Assembly (NCBI GenBank): GCA_029204225.1
Contig: CM055095.1
Span: 42,435,723-42,499,722 of the forward strand
Source of the DNA: Diphasiastrum complanatum
Taxonomy: Eukaryota > Streptophyta > Lycopodiopsida > Lycopodiales > Lycopodiaceae
DNA length: 64,000 bases
Direction: 5' to 3'
Shown piece after piece: positions 31,484 to 42,660 of the stretch; the stretch's first letter is position 1; each line of letters starts with the position of its first letter. The notes below the pieces were generated by a model. That model was not told the origin of the DNA and searched no databases. It saw nothing but the letters and a program-made list of their open reading frames with translations. Made by a program: the position numbers and the translations under genes.

Positions 31484-32025
31484 GTACTGGCTGTAGATGT
31501 GGTAGAAAGCAGATATGGCTGAGGGGGATAATAAGACTGCAAAGATCAATCGAATTGTTGATCTTTAGAGCTCTTTTCAACCGATCTGTTAAAAATGCCA
31601 CTATGTCACTTGGGCTTGATGTTCATTTTGTTGTGATAGCCATGCAAGCCTTACAGGGTGCTGCAGAAGACTTTATGTCCCAGTTTTTTGAGGATTCATG
31701 TCTTTTGGCCATGCATGGTAAGCGTGTTACCATCATGCCTAAAGATTTTGTTATTCTCAAACAACTTTGGGAACGTTATTCAAATCTTCATGTGGATAAC
31801 ACCAGCACCTCTAGAGACCTACCTCTGGATAGTACTGACTTGCCAACTACCTGGAGGAAAAGGAAGCAGACTATCCCAAAGAAAGCTAGATCTCGAAGGC
31901 CAGCTGCTTCCCTTCCTCCTAGAGTTATCCTTGGCAAGAGACTCCGCATTTTTTTGAGCTCTGAATCAGTGTTGGAGTATCTGATTCAGACCCAGAATCA
32001 TCCTCTCCTCTTGTTATTCATCTAG
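31484..32025 (+). CDS. Divergent histone-H3-fold protein with long basic C-terminal extension
   Basis: After a TTCCCTCAG acceptor the frame is open to 32025 (about 180 codons). The part at 31516-31790 aligns over its whole length with the H3 core from alpha-N to alpha-3: WLRGIIRLQRSIELLI against ALREIRKYQKSTELLI, then [32 protein letters not shown] against [21 protein letters not shown]. By my count about 43% of residues over some 83 positions are identical; canonical H3s are almost invariant. The H3 N-terminal tail is not seen upstream. A C-terminal extension of about 90 residues (WRKRKQTIPKKARSRRPAAS) is basic, unlike normal H3, which ends just after alpha-3. Loop 1 is not lengthened as in typical CENH3. 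H3 forms the (H3-H4)2 core of nucleosomes; this variant's role is unknown. Confidence 0.7.
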
Positions 32026-32051
32026 TTCTTCATAAGGTTTCTTCACCGAAA

Positions 32052-32507
32052 GTGATGATAACCCAAGAGGAGCTTAATAAAATAACTGAAAAATCTATAG
32101 ATATTGTGTCTACATCCCTTTCTCTCCCTTTACATAATATTTTTGTTAGAATTCCATATGATCCTAATCAGGTTTATTTTGATTTTGACCATTATAACCA
32201 ATACGAGACCTACTTAGCTGATAAAATTGATCAGCTCGACAATTATTTTGATTTTTTTCTTCTAGATTTAAATAGAAGATATAGACTAGGTCCCAAATTT
32301 TGTGATGTTATTGTAGAAGCTAGCAGAAACTTTTTGCAGCATAGTATTAGTTTTTATTCTCAGGGTGTAACTTTTGTTGTCAGTCCATTTTTTATGGGAG
32401 TGGTGAAGGCAAAAGACGCCAATTTTGAAAGGGTTGTATATTTCATCGAATGTGGTCCAGTGGTGAAATTCTATTTGATTCTATATGAGAATAATAAGGA
32501 TTGCTAG
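32052..32507 (+). CDS. Unrecognised ORF directly downstream of the H3-like frame
   Basis: 151 residues: MITQEELNKITEKSIDIVST, then NIFVRIPYDPNQVYFDFDHY, YLADKIDQLDNYFDFFLLDL and VVEASRNFLQH. It is acidic and Tyr/Phe-rich. The same frame is open back to about 31955, where it would read an acidic DSDPESSS segment, overlapping the end of the H3-like frame; the two could be exons of one gene or separate genes. No domain recognised. Confidence 0.45.
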   Translation: MMITQEELNKITEKSIDIVSTSLSLPLHNIFVRIPYDPNQVYFDFDHYNQYETYLADKIDQLDNYFDFFLLDLNRRYRLGPKFCDVIVEASRNFLQHSISFYSQGVTFVVSPFFMGVVKAKDANFERVVYFIECGPVVKFYLILYENNKDC

Positions 32508-32630
32508 TTTGTTTTTGTTGCTTTAATTTGGATGATTACTCATGTTCAAATGGATTCTAATTTTTGTTTTGATTATTGAAGTCGGCATTGGATCCTGAAC
32601 ATTCTTTGTGTAAAGATAAATAAGGAAGCA

Positions 32631-32759
32631 ATGTCAAATTTTCTACGTGTAAAAGTAAACTCAGCTAATCATTCAAACAGAGAATTTGATTCTCTACTTC
32701 CTGATGTTGTTCGGGAAATATTGACAACGACGATCTCAATTGGAGAGATAACCATTTAA
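32631..32759 (+). CDS. Short ORF, 42 residues, unrecognised
   Basis: MSNFLRVKVNSANHSNREFD, then SLLPDVVREILTTTISIGEI. The open frame begins earlier (about 32585) and could be an exon between the preceding ORF and the exon at 32878. Too short to classify. Confidence 0.3.
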   Translation: MSNFLRVKVNSANHSNREFDSLLPDVVREILTTTISIGEITI

Positions 32760-32877
32760 TCTCTCAAAGTATATACAATTTATCCCTGATATGCATGTAT
32801 TTTTTTAGTTTAAATCTATCATCATAGCATAAATAAATTTTATGTCATAATATTACTAATTTTCATTTAATATATGC

Positions 32878-33369
32878 AGTGTGTACAACAAAGGGAAGCT
32901 TTTAGTTGTGCATGGTTTGTCCTGTACAATACAAAGCTCTTTTTTGAGTGGTATAATTTACAAGTCGATGTAGATATTGAAAAGGTAATATTTTGTTCAA
33001 TTGTAGTTCCTTTCATTCTGATTCTTATTTCTTTACTATCATTGTTTGTAATTTGTTGATTCACGTGTTTTGTGATGACAGTTCACTCTTGAGCTGTACA
33101 CTCCCGACAATGTATATAGGTTTCGGCAAGAAATGATCAGAACTTATGTACCGAATGGTGCAAGCATTATGCCTGAAATCGAGGGCCCGAAAAAGCAAGC
33201 TGCTCCTGCGTTAATAGCCTTTCAGGTTGCTCAAGATGCAGATATAATTATATATGATCAAAAAGACATAGAAGTCTTTCCCAATACAAAGGAAGGCAAA
33301 GTTTTAGGAGAGAGGCCTATTATTGCTCCGGAAAAACCTTCATCACCTGCCATTGATACAACAGTTTGA
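32878..33369 (+). CDS. Two-exon coding region, unrecognised
   Basis: The first exon (about 32878-32981) reads CVQQREAFSCAWFVLYNTKL, then FFEWYNLQVDVDIEK up to a GTAATA donor. After an intron of about 100 bp ending GATGACAG (33081), the second reads FTLELYTPDNVYRFRQEMIR, then GPKKQAAPALIAFQVAQDAD and stops at 33369. The intron has good GT-AG ends and preserved phase. It lies immediately upstream of copia pol sequence, so its second exon could alternatively be a diverged copia linker between integrase and RT. Confidence 0.4.
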
Positions 33370-34687
33370 GCTTCTGGCTCAAGCGTGTCTATTGTCGACC
33401 CACTTCTAGATAGCGAATCAGATGAAGATGTTGCTGCTAACCAGCAACAAGTCCCAAGAGCGGTTCATCAGTCGAATCCTCCCAGAAGGTCAAGCTGAGT
33501 GTGCACACAGCCCACAAGGTACACTGCTAAGTCTACATGTCTCTTGATACAATAACCGACGACAGTCGAAGAAGCACTCAACCAACCAGACTTTGATCTC
33601 TGGAGAGAAGCAATGGACAGAGAGTATTCCTCTTTGATCAAGAACCAGTCGTGGTCGCTAGTCGAAGCTCCTATTGGCTGCAATATCATTGATTGCAAAT
33701 GGATCTTCAAGATCAAATACAATGCCAATGGAGCAATTGGTCAAAGGAAGGCAAAACTAGTAGCACGAGGATTCAATCGGATTTCCAACGTCGACTACAA
33801 CGAGACTTTCAGTCCAACACTCAAACATTCATTGATCCGAATGCTCCTGTCTTATGCTGCAGCTGTCGACCTCGAAGTACATCAACTCGATGTGCAAACA
33901 GCCTATCTGAATGGAGTTATACAAGAAGACATTTACATGATCCATCCCGAAGGAAACGTTTTGGAAAGTATTATGAATCATTTCTGTAAACTCCAAAAAA
34001 CACTTTATGGCTTGAAACACTCTGCCAGAGCTTGGTTTCAAAGTATCAATACATTTCTCATCGAACAAGGATTCAATCCAAGCACTGTTGATTGCAACAT
34101 CTATTCCAAGTCAGTGCCATAATCCTTCATTATCATCACCTTATACATGGATGATACGTTGCTCTTCAACAACAATACCAATTTGGTCAAGGATGCTAAG
34201 CGGATGCTGCTTTCAACGTTCAACATGACTGATCTGGACGAAGCTCGCTTCTGTCTAGGCATTCAAATCCACAGAGACAAAGCAAGACGACTGATTTACA
34301 TCACTCAACAAAGGTATCTTCACAATGTTCTTAACAGATAAAATCTAATGAATTGTAAATTAGCTCACTCACCAATGGATCCAAGCCTGCATTTGTCAAA
34401 GGACCAATGTCCCCAGACCAAGCAGGAAGAGGAGCAGATGAGAGAGTATCCTTATCGATCGATACTTGGATCTCTCATGTATGCAATGGTTTGTACAAGA
34501 CCGGATATCTCTTTTGAAGTACGCTCACTCAACGAATATATGGCTAATCCTGGCATCACCCATTGGAAGGCTCTCATAAGAGTCATGAGGTCTATTCGAG
34601 CTACCATGGACCAGTGCATCTGCTATGGAGATGTCAGCAACAAAAATGTTCATCAGTTCAGTGGATATTTTGATGCAGCAGGGGGGG
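33370..34687 (+). mobile_element. Ty1/copia reverse transcriptase region, partial element
   Basis: Starts with the copia linker (a LLDSESDED patch, then a YTAKS tract) and enters RT: DFDLWREAMDREYSSLIKNQ, DCKWIFKIKYNANG, KLVARGFNR, the VHQLDVQTAYLNG block and YGLKHSARAWF. The catalytic motif is YMDD near 34145-34156, then QQRYLHNVL and TRPDISFEV. A poly-G purine tract adjoins the LTR at 34688. gag, protease and integrase are not seen. It is a broken fossil with a few interruptions; family distinct from the 15169 element (shared LTR family with 10797-11671). Confidence 0.85.
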
Positions 34688-35628
34688 TGTTGGATTTATC
34701 TCCTCTACTCTTCTAAATCACATTTTAATCTGCCTCCATTCATACTGCATTTTTAATCATGTTGTCGCACAGTCTGCATATTTACATGTAAAATAAGACA
34801 AACGAATAAAACATGACTTTTTGCATAAATACAAGTAAATTCTCACAAGCGAAGAAAAGGCAAAAAGAACATGACACTGTGTTTTTACACGTGTTTTGTG
34901 ACAGGCAAAAAAGGTGACACTGCCTTACAAAATGCCAAAGTGCCCTAGGAAGCAAAGGCACCTTGTAAATCAAATTCCAAGGCAATTCGTTAGAGTGACG
35001 CATTTTTCGCACCTTCACCAACATTCATTTCAACAAAAGTTGACGTCACGGCCTTCTCACACTCATCCCATGCAACTATGCAATCAGAACTGACAACAAC
35101 AACAGCCACCCACGATCTCCTATAGACAGCACATCCACTTTGTACTTTCTTCATCTGCACACCTATAAAAAGATGTATATATATTGGATACCACACGTGC
35201 GTATCTAGGGTGTGTAAAAATTAATTGCATCAGAAGCTTATCAGAGATAGACGAAGTAGATGCCTTGTGCATTGATTCTTTATTTGTCAATAATAGATTC
35301 ATTCCTTTACAAATTGAATTAGCTTTATAAAGCATGTGGTTTCGTCCGCTATTGCCCTGTGCTCTACCGCGACAAATTATTCTTCTGATGTTTTGTTAAA
35401 GTTTGGCTACATAATCTAAATAACCGTGATTTCTATCTCTAATGTTCTATTCATTTCTAATAGGCGTAGTCATGCTTAAGAAAGAAGTAATATAGCTCAT
35501 TCCACTGCGTGCGAACACGTTCCGTTCGAGTTCGCTTCTCGTTTGAGTTTCGAGTTCGCTTCTTTTCATGTTCATTTTCTTTTCGAGCTATTTTCGTCTC
35601 CCATAGTCGCACACCTCTTCTTCCAACA
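34688..35628 (+). repeat. 3' LTR of the copia relic
   Basis: 941 bp, from TGTTGGATTTATC to TCTTCCAACA, so the ends form an inverted repeat TGTTGGA/TCCAACA. Kin to the solo LTR at 10797-11671. Confidence 0.8.
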
Positions 35629-35631
35629 TAA

Positions 35632-37255
35632 AGAAAATTTCTTAACTTGTGCATACATATTTGTGTGGACCAATAAGAACCATACATATTAGAGTGTTTG
35701 GTTGTAGGGCATAAATACACATACTTGACGAAATTAGAATTAAATTGGATACACAATCAATAAAATGTATATTTTTAGGTGTGATGACAAGGTCAAAGTA
35801 TACAAATGCTACAATACAATGGTCGAGATGTGATTTATCATGAGTATAATGATGTTGAAAGTGCTGAAAATCAATCCACTTAGAATGACAAGGTGAGTCA
35901 ACTGCCCTTAATGGAGGATCCTAATGAGTCAAGTTGAATTGATAATAAAGATACCACTCCACTGTGAAGGGATGTAGAATGAGGCAAGGCCAACATATAG
36001 GTCTACTATAATAGAAAAACTAGTGATTTGTGAAAAGGAAACAAAACGGATATTCCATCGCATACATACTCTTCTAGAGGTATATTTCCTAGTCACAAGG
36101 GTCCCAAGCGGTAAAAGAAGCTTGCAGATGACATGGAAATTGATTTACCTATATCGGATAAGGAGAGAGATATATGAAGATGTAAAAGAGAAGAGAAAGC
36201 TCTTGATACATTTAAAATGATATATGCATTGATGTCTAGCTTCATACAAAGCAATCAAGCATCATGTTTTGTGGAAGCAAAGGATAATTAAATGTTTTTA
36301 AAATATTGGTGGATCCCGTACATGATAAGACACCAATTGGAACCATGTTGTGTATTTGACAAAATATCATGTGGATAGTCAAAGTGGAATCCAACTAACA
36401 AGAATTTAGGTTTACCATGGTTGTACGAAACACATTGAAGTGAGGGATCACTTCATTTATGAGAGACTTCTAAGTGAATATATTAATGTTTGACATTGTA
36501 GGTGTGACGAACATCTAGCTGATCACATATTCACAACAAACCCTTATGTAAAGATATGTTTGAGGAGGTTAGGGAAAAACTCTCAATAGTTAAAGTTAGC
36601 TAGTTTTTAAGGGATGATGTTTGTGTTAAAATATTGGTTAACTTCTCATTTTTGTGGTTAAGATAAGCTTAAGTTATCTTAGCACATGTGTCATTGTATA
36701 TTTGCTATATTTGGACACATTGAATGTGTGACATTGTAATAGACACTTGTCGACTTAGTATGATGAGCACGTATAGTCTTTATGCCAATCTATCTTAGTT
36801 TTGTGGTGATCAATTTATCTATAATTGCTGCCTGAATCCATGTGATTATGTTGTCAATTTTGACTTATTGTCATACTATTTTGTAGGCCTCTAAGTCGGC
36901 CTTAAGTCGATATTTGCTTAATTTTCATATGTTCAACCACCACAAGAGATATATGATAATAATAATTATAATAAGGAGTTAATGAGAGAACTAAAGCTCA
37001 GTGCTTGAGGATCAATAAAGAGGGAAGCAAGCTTGATGATTTCATGGCATGCTTCCGATATGGAAAATGAGGTCACTTGTTCATGCACTACCCAAGTTAG
37101 AGAATGTGTAAATTGTGGGTGATTTGGACATACTACAATCATTTGTGGTGTAAATTGCAATCTTTTTGAAAGTTGGGAGCACATGTGATAGAATGTTCCA
37201 TGAAAGAGCATGTGAATGATGTCACTACGTGCATCACAAGGAATGGAAAAATCAT
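35632..37255 (+). repeat. Copia-derived segment, direct repeat 1 of 39155-40560
   Basis: Aligns with 39155-40560 in the same orientation and with about 57590-59085 inverted (35632: a GCATACATATTTGTGTGGACC tract; 36900: a GGCCTCTAAGTCGGCCTTAAG tract). Content, in order: unassigned AT-rich sequence; the end of copia RNase H near 36400-36590 (KHIEV.DHFI.ERLL, then C.EHLADHIFT); an LTR-like tract beginning TGATGTTTGTGTTAAAAT near 36614; and a zinc-knuckle-like stretch near 37040-37200. It is an old, decayed element. Confidence 0.65.
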
Positions 37256-37296
37256 GTGAATGATGTCACTATGTGCATCACAAGGAATGGAAAAAT
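37210..37296. repeat. 44-bp tandem duplication at a junction
   Basis: CATGTGAATGATGTCACTAC and following is repeated after about 44 bp (from 37210 and 37253). The first unit continues the retroelement relic, the second leads into the gene fragment related to 30050-30200. Confidence 0.75.
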
Positions 37297-38450
37297 CTCA
37301 TTGGTAAGCAAGAGTGACATTTCATAAAAGTACACAGCATGGTGGAACTACCACAAAGAACGCTATATACTGCAACTTTTCCAATGGTTTCATAGAAGAA
37401 TCCAAATACGTCATAATACAAGATCGACGGATATTTGGAATGCAATTTTCTAGATTGATAAAAAGATATGATGATTGACATGTATTTGCTGATAGTAAAT
37501 CTCATATCATAAGTTGAATTGTTTTGCCAATCTGCATTTGATCTTGAGCTCATGTCTTTTACGTAGCTGCATAAAACTAATACAAATTGAGTTACAATTA
37601 GTATAGAGATTGTATAAGAAAGTTTTGATAGAAACTATTCATAAAGAATCGAGTGTTTATAGTTACTTATGAGTTTAACATTGAATATGAATCTGAAGTC
37701 TAAAAGTATATCATCTTGTAGGAGCAATAGTCCCGCCTGATGTAATTCAGACTCCAACCCTCTTCCACCTCAACACATGTCAAAACTGCATCATTGTATA
37801 TAATTTCAATATTTTTTCGTTTTGAATGTCTACTAGCTTCGAAGTCTTGATCGAGTGGCAGGCATTTATCTTTTTTTTCCATCTTTGATAATGGAAGCAT
37901 AAGCTCAACATTTTTTTTTCAACTTGATAACGAAAGCACATGGAAGATATTTTAATTCTACATTCTACATCTCCATCTGCTCTTTTGTCCCAACCTTCAT
38001 CCATAAGTTCAAATAGTAAACTATCTGATAAATTTTTGCATACAAACATCGTTGGGGTTTTGTGTACACTGACACTGGAAAAGAAATCCACAAATATATT
38101 CAGAGTAAGAAACCAACTCAATCTGACTATTTTTTATCTCGTGCTTATCTTTAATGAATTTTATACATCATTATATAGCTTGCAACGAAATGATTCTGTA
38201 ATTGTAGCATCTGGATCAACCCATTCATCACTTCCAAAACTAGGTAATGGACTATTTGTCCAAAACCTCCTTTTGTATCAAGAATGTACATTGATTCATA
38301 AAAAAAGATCCCACTATCTGCTAGATCTTTTGCAGTTCTACCTCTATATTGTAGTTGTCCAATATCAATGTGAATAACATCTAACACACATGCTAGTGAT
38401 CCACTGGGCTCCCATTCATTTATGCTGGATGGATATAAATCTGCAAGAGA
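37297..38450 (-). pseudogene. Rearranged fragments of the unrecognised gene(s) seen at 11.7 and 30 kb
   Basis: 37280-37440 matches the 3' part of the gene at 30050-30200 (plus orientation), while 37500-37900 matches 11755-11996 inverted, including an acceptor (TTTTATGCAG on the minus strand) and exon start KRHELKIKC. Farther on, 38387-38151 on the minus strand is open for 78 residues (HIDIGQLQYRGRTAKDLADS, then a LQLQNHFVAS block) and could be another exon of the same family. Two originally separate fragments are thus joined here. No function assigned. Confidence 0.4.
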
Positions 38451-38829
38451 AATATGATCAGATTGGCAAGTTTACTAATAGAAATGACAAAAATCAAAGT
38501 ATTGTAAAAATTCAATACTCATAGTTGTTTTTTTTGTGATTATGATAGTTGAATCCTTGCACATTTATCTCCGAATGCATATATACATGTTGGACTAAAA
38601 TTTCATAAATAAATTTTCCTCTCGATGATGTTTTGAAATCCAAAATTCTAGCCTTCCAATAAGATTGAAATGATAGTTTTCACGCTTTGTTTTTTCGAAT
38701 TGCTCCTCTTGAAGATGGATGCAGCAAAACCCAAGAGTTTTTTGAATATGTTCTTGGCACCCATAATCCATTTTATTATCTTTCTCGTTGAATTGAAGCA
38801 CAGAGTCGATTTAGGAGCACGGCTTCCTT
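38451..38829. other. No recognised gene
   Basis: AT-rich sequence with a 68-residue minus-strand frame (38801-38595) that shows no recognisable motif. Confidence 0.3.
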
Positions 38830-39154
38830 GATTGATAATGCAAATTATCTACCAAACTTGAAGGAAAAATTACTATCACTTTGTGTGATTACAAATCAGA
38901 GCATGAAGGTGTAATTTCACAAAGATAAATGTCTCAGTAAGGACATGGATCATCAATTTAGAGTTGTTTTTGATGGATTTTAAGAAACAAGCTATGAAGT
39001 TTATAATTTTTATGCATTTGTAGTTGGGCAATGTAGGTTGACATGGTCTTTGATGCTATAAAACTGTATGGGGCATTGATGAATAGGCTACTTAAATTTT
39101 GAATCTATGGCAAAAAACGTCAAGAGAAGTTCAAATTAAAGGGTGTAGGGTGTG

Positions 39155-40560
39155 TAAAGAAAATTTATGAACTTGTGCATACATATTTGTGTGGACCAAT
39201 AAGAACCATACATATTAGAGTGTTTGGTTGTAGGGCATAAATACACATACTTGACCAAATTAAAACTAAATTGGATACACAATCAATAAAATGCATATTT
39301 TTAGGTGTGACGACAAGGTTAAGGTATACAAATGCTATGATACAAAGGCAAGGGTGCACTACAATGGTCCGGGGACGTGATTTATCATGAGATGCATGAG
39401 TATGATGATGTTGAAAGTGGTGGAAAACAATCCACCTAGAATGCCGAAGCTTGCAGATGACATGGAGATAGATTTACCTATATCAGTTAAGGAGATAGAT
39501 ATATGAAGATATAAAAGAGAAGAGAAAGCTCTTGATACATTTAAAATGATGTATGCATTGATGTATGGCTTCCTACAAAGCAATCAAGCATCATGTTTTG
39601 TGGAAGCAATGATATTTTCGAAATATTGGTGGACCCCCTACATGATAAGACACCAATTGGAACCATGTTGTGTATTTGACAAAATATCATGTGGATAGTC
39701 AAAGTGGAATCCAACTAACAAGAATTTAGGTTTACCATGGTTGTATGAAACACATTGAAGTGAGGTATCACTTCATTTATGAGAGACTTCTAAGTAAAGA
39801 TATTAATGTTTGACATTGTAGGTGTGAAGAACATCTAGTGGATTACATATTCAGAACAAACCCTTATGTAAAGATAAGTTCGAGGAGGTTAGAGAAAAAC
39901 TCTCCATAGTTAAACTTAGCTAGTTTTTAAGGGATGATGTTAGAGTTAAAATATTGGTTTTGTGGTTAAGATAAGCTTAAGTTATCTTAGCACATGTGTC
40001 GTTGTATAATTGTTATATTTGGACCCATTGAATGTGTGACATTGTAATAGACACTTGTCGACTTAGTATGATGAGCATGCACAGTGTTTATGCCAATCTC
40101 TCTCAGTTTTGTGGTGATCAATCTATCTATAATTGCTGCCTGAATCCATGTGATTATGTTGTCAATTTTGACTTATTGTCAAACTATTTTGTAGGCCTCC
40201 AAGTCGGCCTTAAGTCGATATTTGCTTAATTTTCATAGGTTCAACCATCACGAGAGATATATGATAATAATAAATATAATAAAGAGTTAATGAGAGAAGT
40301 AAAGCTCAATGCTTGAGGATCAAGAAAGAGGGAAGCAAGCTTGATGATTTCATGGCATGCTTCCGGTATGGAAAAGGAGGACACTTGTTCATGCACTACC
40401 CAAGTTAGAGAATGTGTCAAAGTTGTGGGTGATTTGGACATACCACAATCATTTGTGGTGTAAATTCCAATGTCTTTGAAAGTTGGGATTACACGTGATA
40501 GAATGTTCCATGAAAGAGCATGTGAATGATGTCACTATGTTCAATCATAATGAGATAAAT
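39155..40560 (+). repeat. Copia-derived segment, direct repeat 2
   Basis: Second copy of 35632-37255, shorter by internal differences. Same order of parts: RNase H tail near 39740-39900, LTR-like tract from about 39935, zinc-knuckle-like region 40340-40510. It lies inside inverted-repeat arm A, so three copies of this relic exist in the window. Confidence 0.65.
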
Positions 40561-41436
40561 GAAAGTTATGTATTTGTAAGACAATGATGTTCAATCATAA
40601 CAACGTAGCCTCACGATCTTATCGCATCATACATCATTCAACTATACCTTGACAAGATGATTTATGCCTCACACATTATTTGCCTCCCATCTTTCCATGT
40701 GGAGTCATTTTCTACTCTCCTATCAAAGCTAAACTATTTAGCTCACATGTGATACCTCAATAGTACCTTCATGGTTCCTTTGATTGGATGGTAGGCATGG
40801 ATGATGCTCTACACTCCTAACTTAAACGACTCTATTCATTCGGTGTGCAAATGTTACGTTCAACAATGCTCACGCAGGGCTCCAAGTACAGCTAAAGGTG
40901 CAGGATTACAGCCAACTGGAGGAGGTGTTGTTGGTGAAACACTGCACTGGGAACTTATGTTGTAAGTGTAAAGCCACAAAGAATAGGTTGAGTGAACATA
41001 AGAAAATGCAAACCCAGTCAACAGAATGCGAGACACATCAAAGCATCTACTTTAGATTCACATTCATTGATGGAATTTGGATCACATTCTCTTACGTTCT
41101 GATCCAACGCTACTGATATTTCACAAGGCTGTTGCAACTAGGTTTTTCCCTAACCAACAGCTTGTCCAAAACCATAACAAAACATATTGATGTGTAACGG
41201 GCTTTCTCCAGAAAATATGACATTCTAGCACTGTTAATCCCAGTCGTTCTGGAAAGGCAACAGTAAAACAGTAGGGAAAAAAATTTTGTTGGGCGCAAAG
41301 AAAAGTTAATCCAAAAACTAAGCCAACGTGGAGACAAAAGCTTTGGTAACAAACATGCCAAACAAAAGTATGTAGCTGAATCACATAGATTTACTCTACA
41401 AATTCTGAGAATGCTCCCTCTTAGCTTTTATCGATC

Positions 41437-42089
41437 TTAATCTACGCTTTTGACGGCACCTTCTGATCTAATCACTTTGATAGAACCTCCCCCTGCGGTT
41501 TTGATCATTATGCTATCAACAATGGGCAGCCCAAAGTATCCCACCCCACGATCAAATTCGGTTGTTTTAATGTTGTCTGGATGGAGTATGGTCGGGGTTG
41601 ATATTGGTGGCTTGCTCGCAATGTGATCGTTAATTTTGTTGATGGAAGTATCCTCAGTTGTCATGGGCTTTACAATTTCGAAAGGAACTACGACGAACTT
41701 CTTCTTGAACTACAAGATACCTGCAGTACCACCCCCTGTTTACACATAGATTGCACTTTTGTCAAGACTTACAACCACTATCTATTGATGCTGTAGCAAC
41801 ATCCGCTTCACAAACATTTAATTTTTCAAACATAAATATGACACCTCTGATGACGCTACGACAAAGCTAAATCATTCAAGGTTTTTACCTCTCTTTCCTT
41901 GTAATCAGTGCCGCCCAGTGATGGTCATCGCTAAACTGTTAGCGAAAGACTTCTTCTCCGCTCTATCTTTCCGTTCAAATGATGTTACTCTAAAAATGTA
42001 CAAAGAATAAAAAATAAATTTTAACCTGATTGTTGCTCTTGCAGTAGAGTCCCTGCCTGTTCACCCATGTCAGCATCAGTAGCTTCCAT
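41437..42089 (-). CDS. Small two-exon gene conserved in both inverted-repeat arms (arm A copy)
   Basis: Proposed exon 1 is 42089-42026 (MEATDADMGEQAGTLLQEQQ), ending CAATCAG|GTTAAA. Exon 2 begins after CTGCAG at 41720 and ends at 41437, with KKFVVVPFEIVKP, a DTSI.KINDHIASKPPIST tract and GVGYFGLPIVDSIMIKTAGG. Exon phase matches. The arm B copy (55866-56494) differs by a handful of residues. In this copy the fourth codon of exon 2 is a stop under this splice model (arm B has Gln there). In arm B the corresponding upstream ATG is missing. A CT/GA-rich tract (about 42130-42180) precedes exon 1. The protein is not recognised. Confidence 0.45.
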
Positions 42090-42460
42090 ATATAGAAAAC
42101 GATGACTAGCGCTAAAACATAACTCACGTGTGTGTGAGAGATTGAGCGTGAGAGAGAGAGTGAATGAGTGAAAGAGGAAGAATGTTTTGCTATGCTAGAG
42201 AGAATGCGTTTTGGAACTTCTTGTTTGCCCTAAAATGCATTTGAAGGGTACTTGAAAAGTAGTGGGTTTAAAAATCTCACACCTTGATTTTAGAGAGAAT
42301 GTGCTTTTAGAAGCTTGTACAAAGATAAGTTTTAGAGAGATAGACGAGGTATATAATCGTGTGATGCATCACAAGGTGAGAGAAAAAGAGGGAGGAGAGA
42401 GTGAGAGAGAGAGATTTCTTTTAGGGTTTTTTTAGGATTTTTGGCCTTGCCTTGCGAAGG

Positions 42461-42660
42461 CAATTCTATTTGTTGAGTTAGGTCAATGGAGTTTGGAAGA
42501 AAGTCAATGTTAAAGGCTCAAATTTGGTGGTGGTCCGAACACTTAAGGTCTAGACCTTGGCAATTCTATTTGTTGAGTTAGGTCAATGGAGTTTGGAAGA
42601 AAGTCAATGTTAAAGGCTCGAATTTGGTGGTGGTCCGAACACTTAAGGTCTAGACCTTGG
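42461..42660. repeat. 100-bp tandem duplication, arm A only
   Basis: Two consecutive 100-bp units starting at CAATTCTATTTGTTGAGTTA (42461 and 42561) differ at about one base. Arm B has one copy, near 55425-55520, so the duplication is younger than the inverted repeat. Confidence 0.9.

Noticed and set aside
31484-32025. Centromeric histone CENH3
   Set aside because: Loop 1 is not lengthened, no CENH3-type tail is seen, and the long C-terminal extension is not typical. Only the H3 fold is supported.
27618-33369. Polinton, giant-virus or other capsid-bearing insertion (because of the histone-like gene and unknown genes)
   Set aside because: No capsid, packaging ATPase, family-B polymerase, protease or envelope was recognised, and the genes have ordinary plant-like introns.
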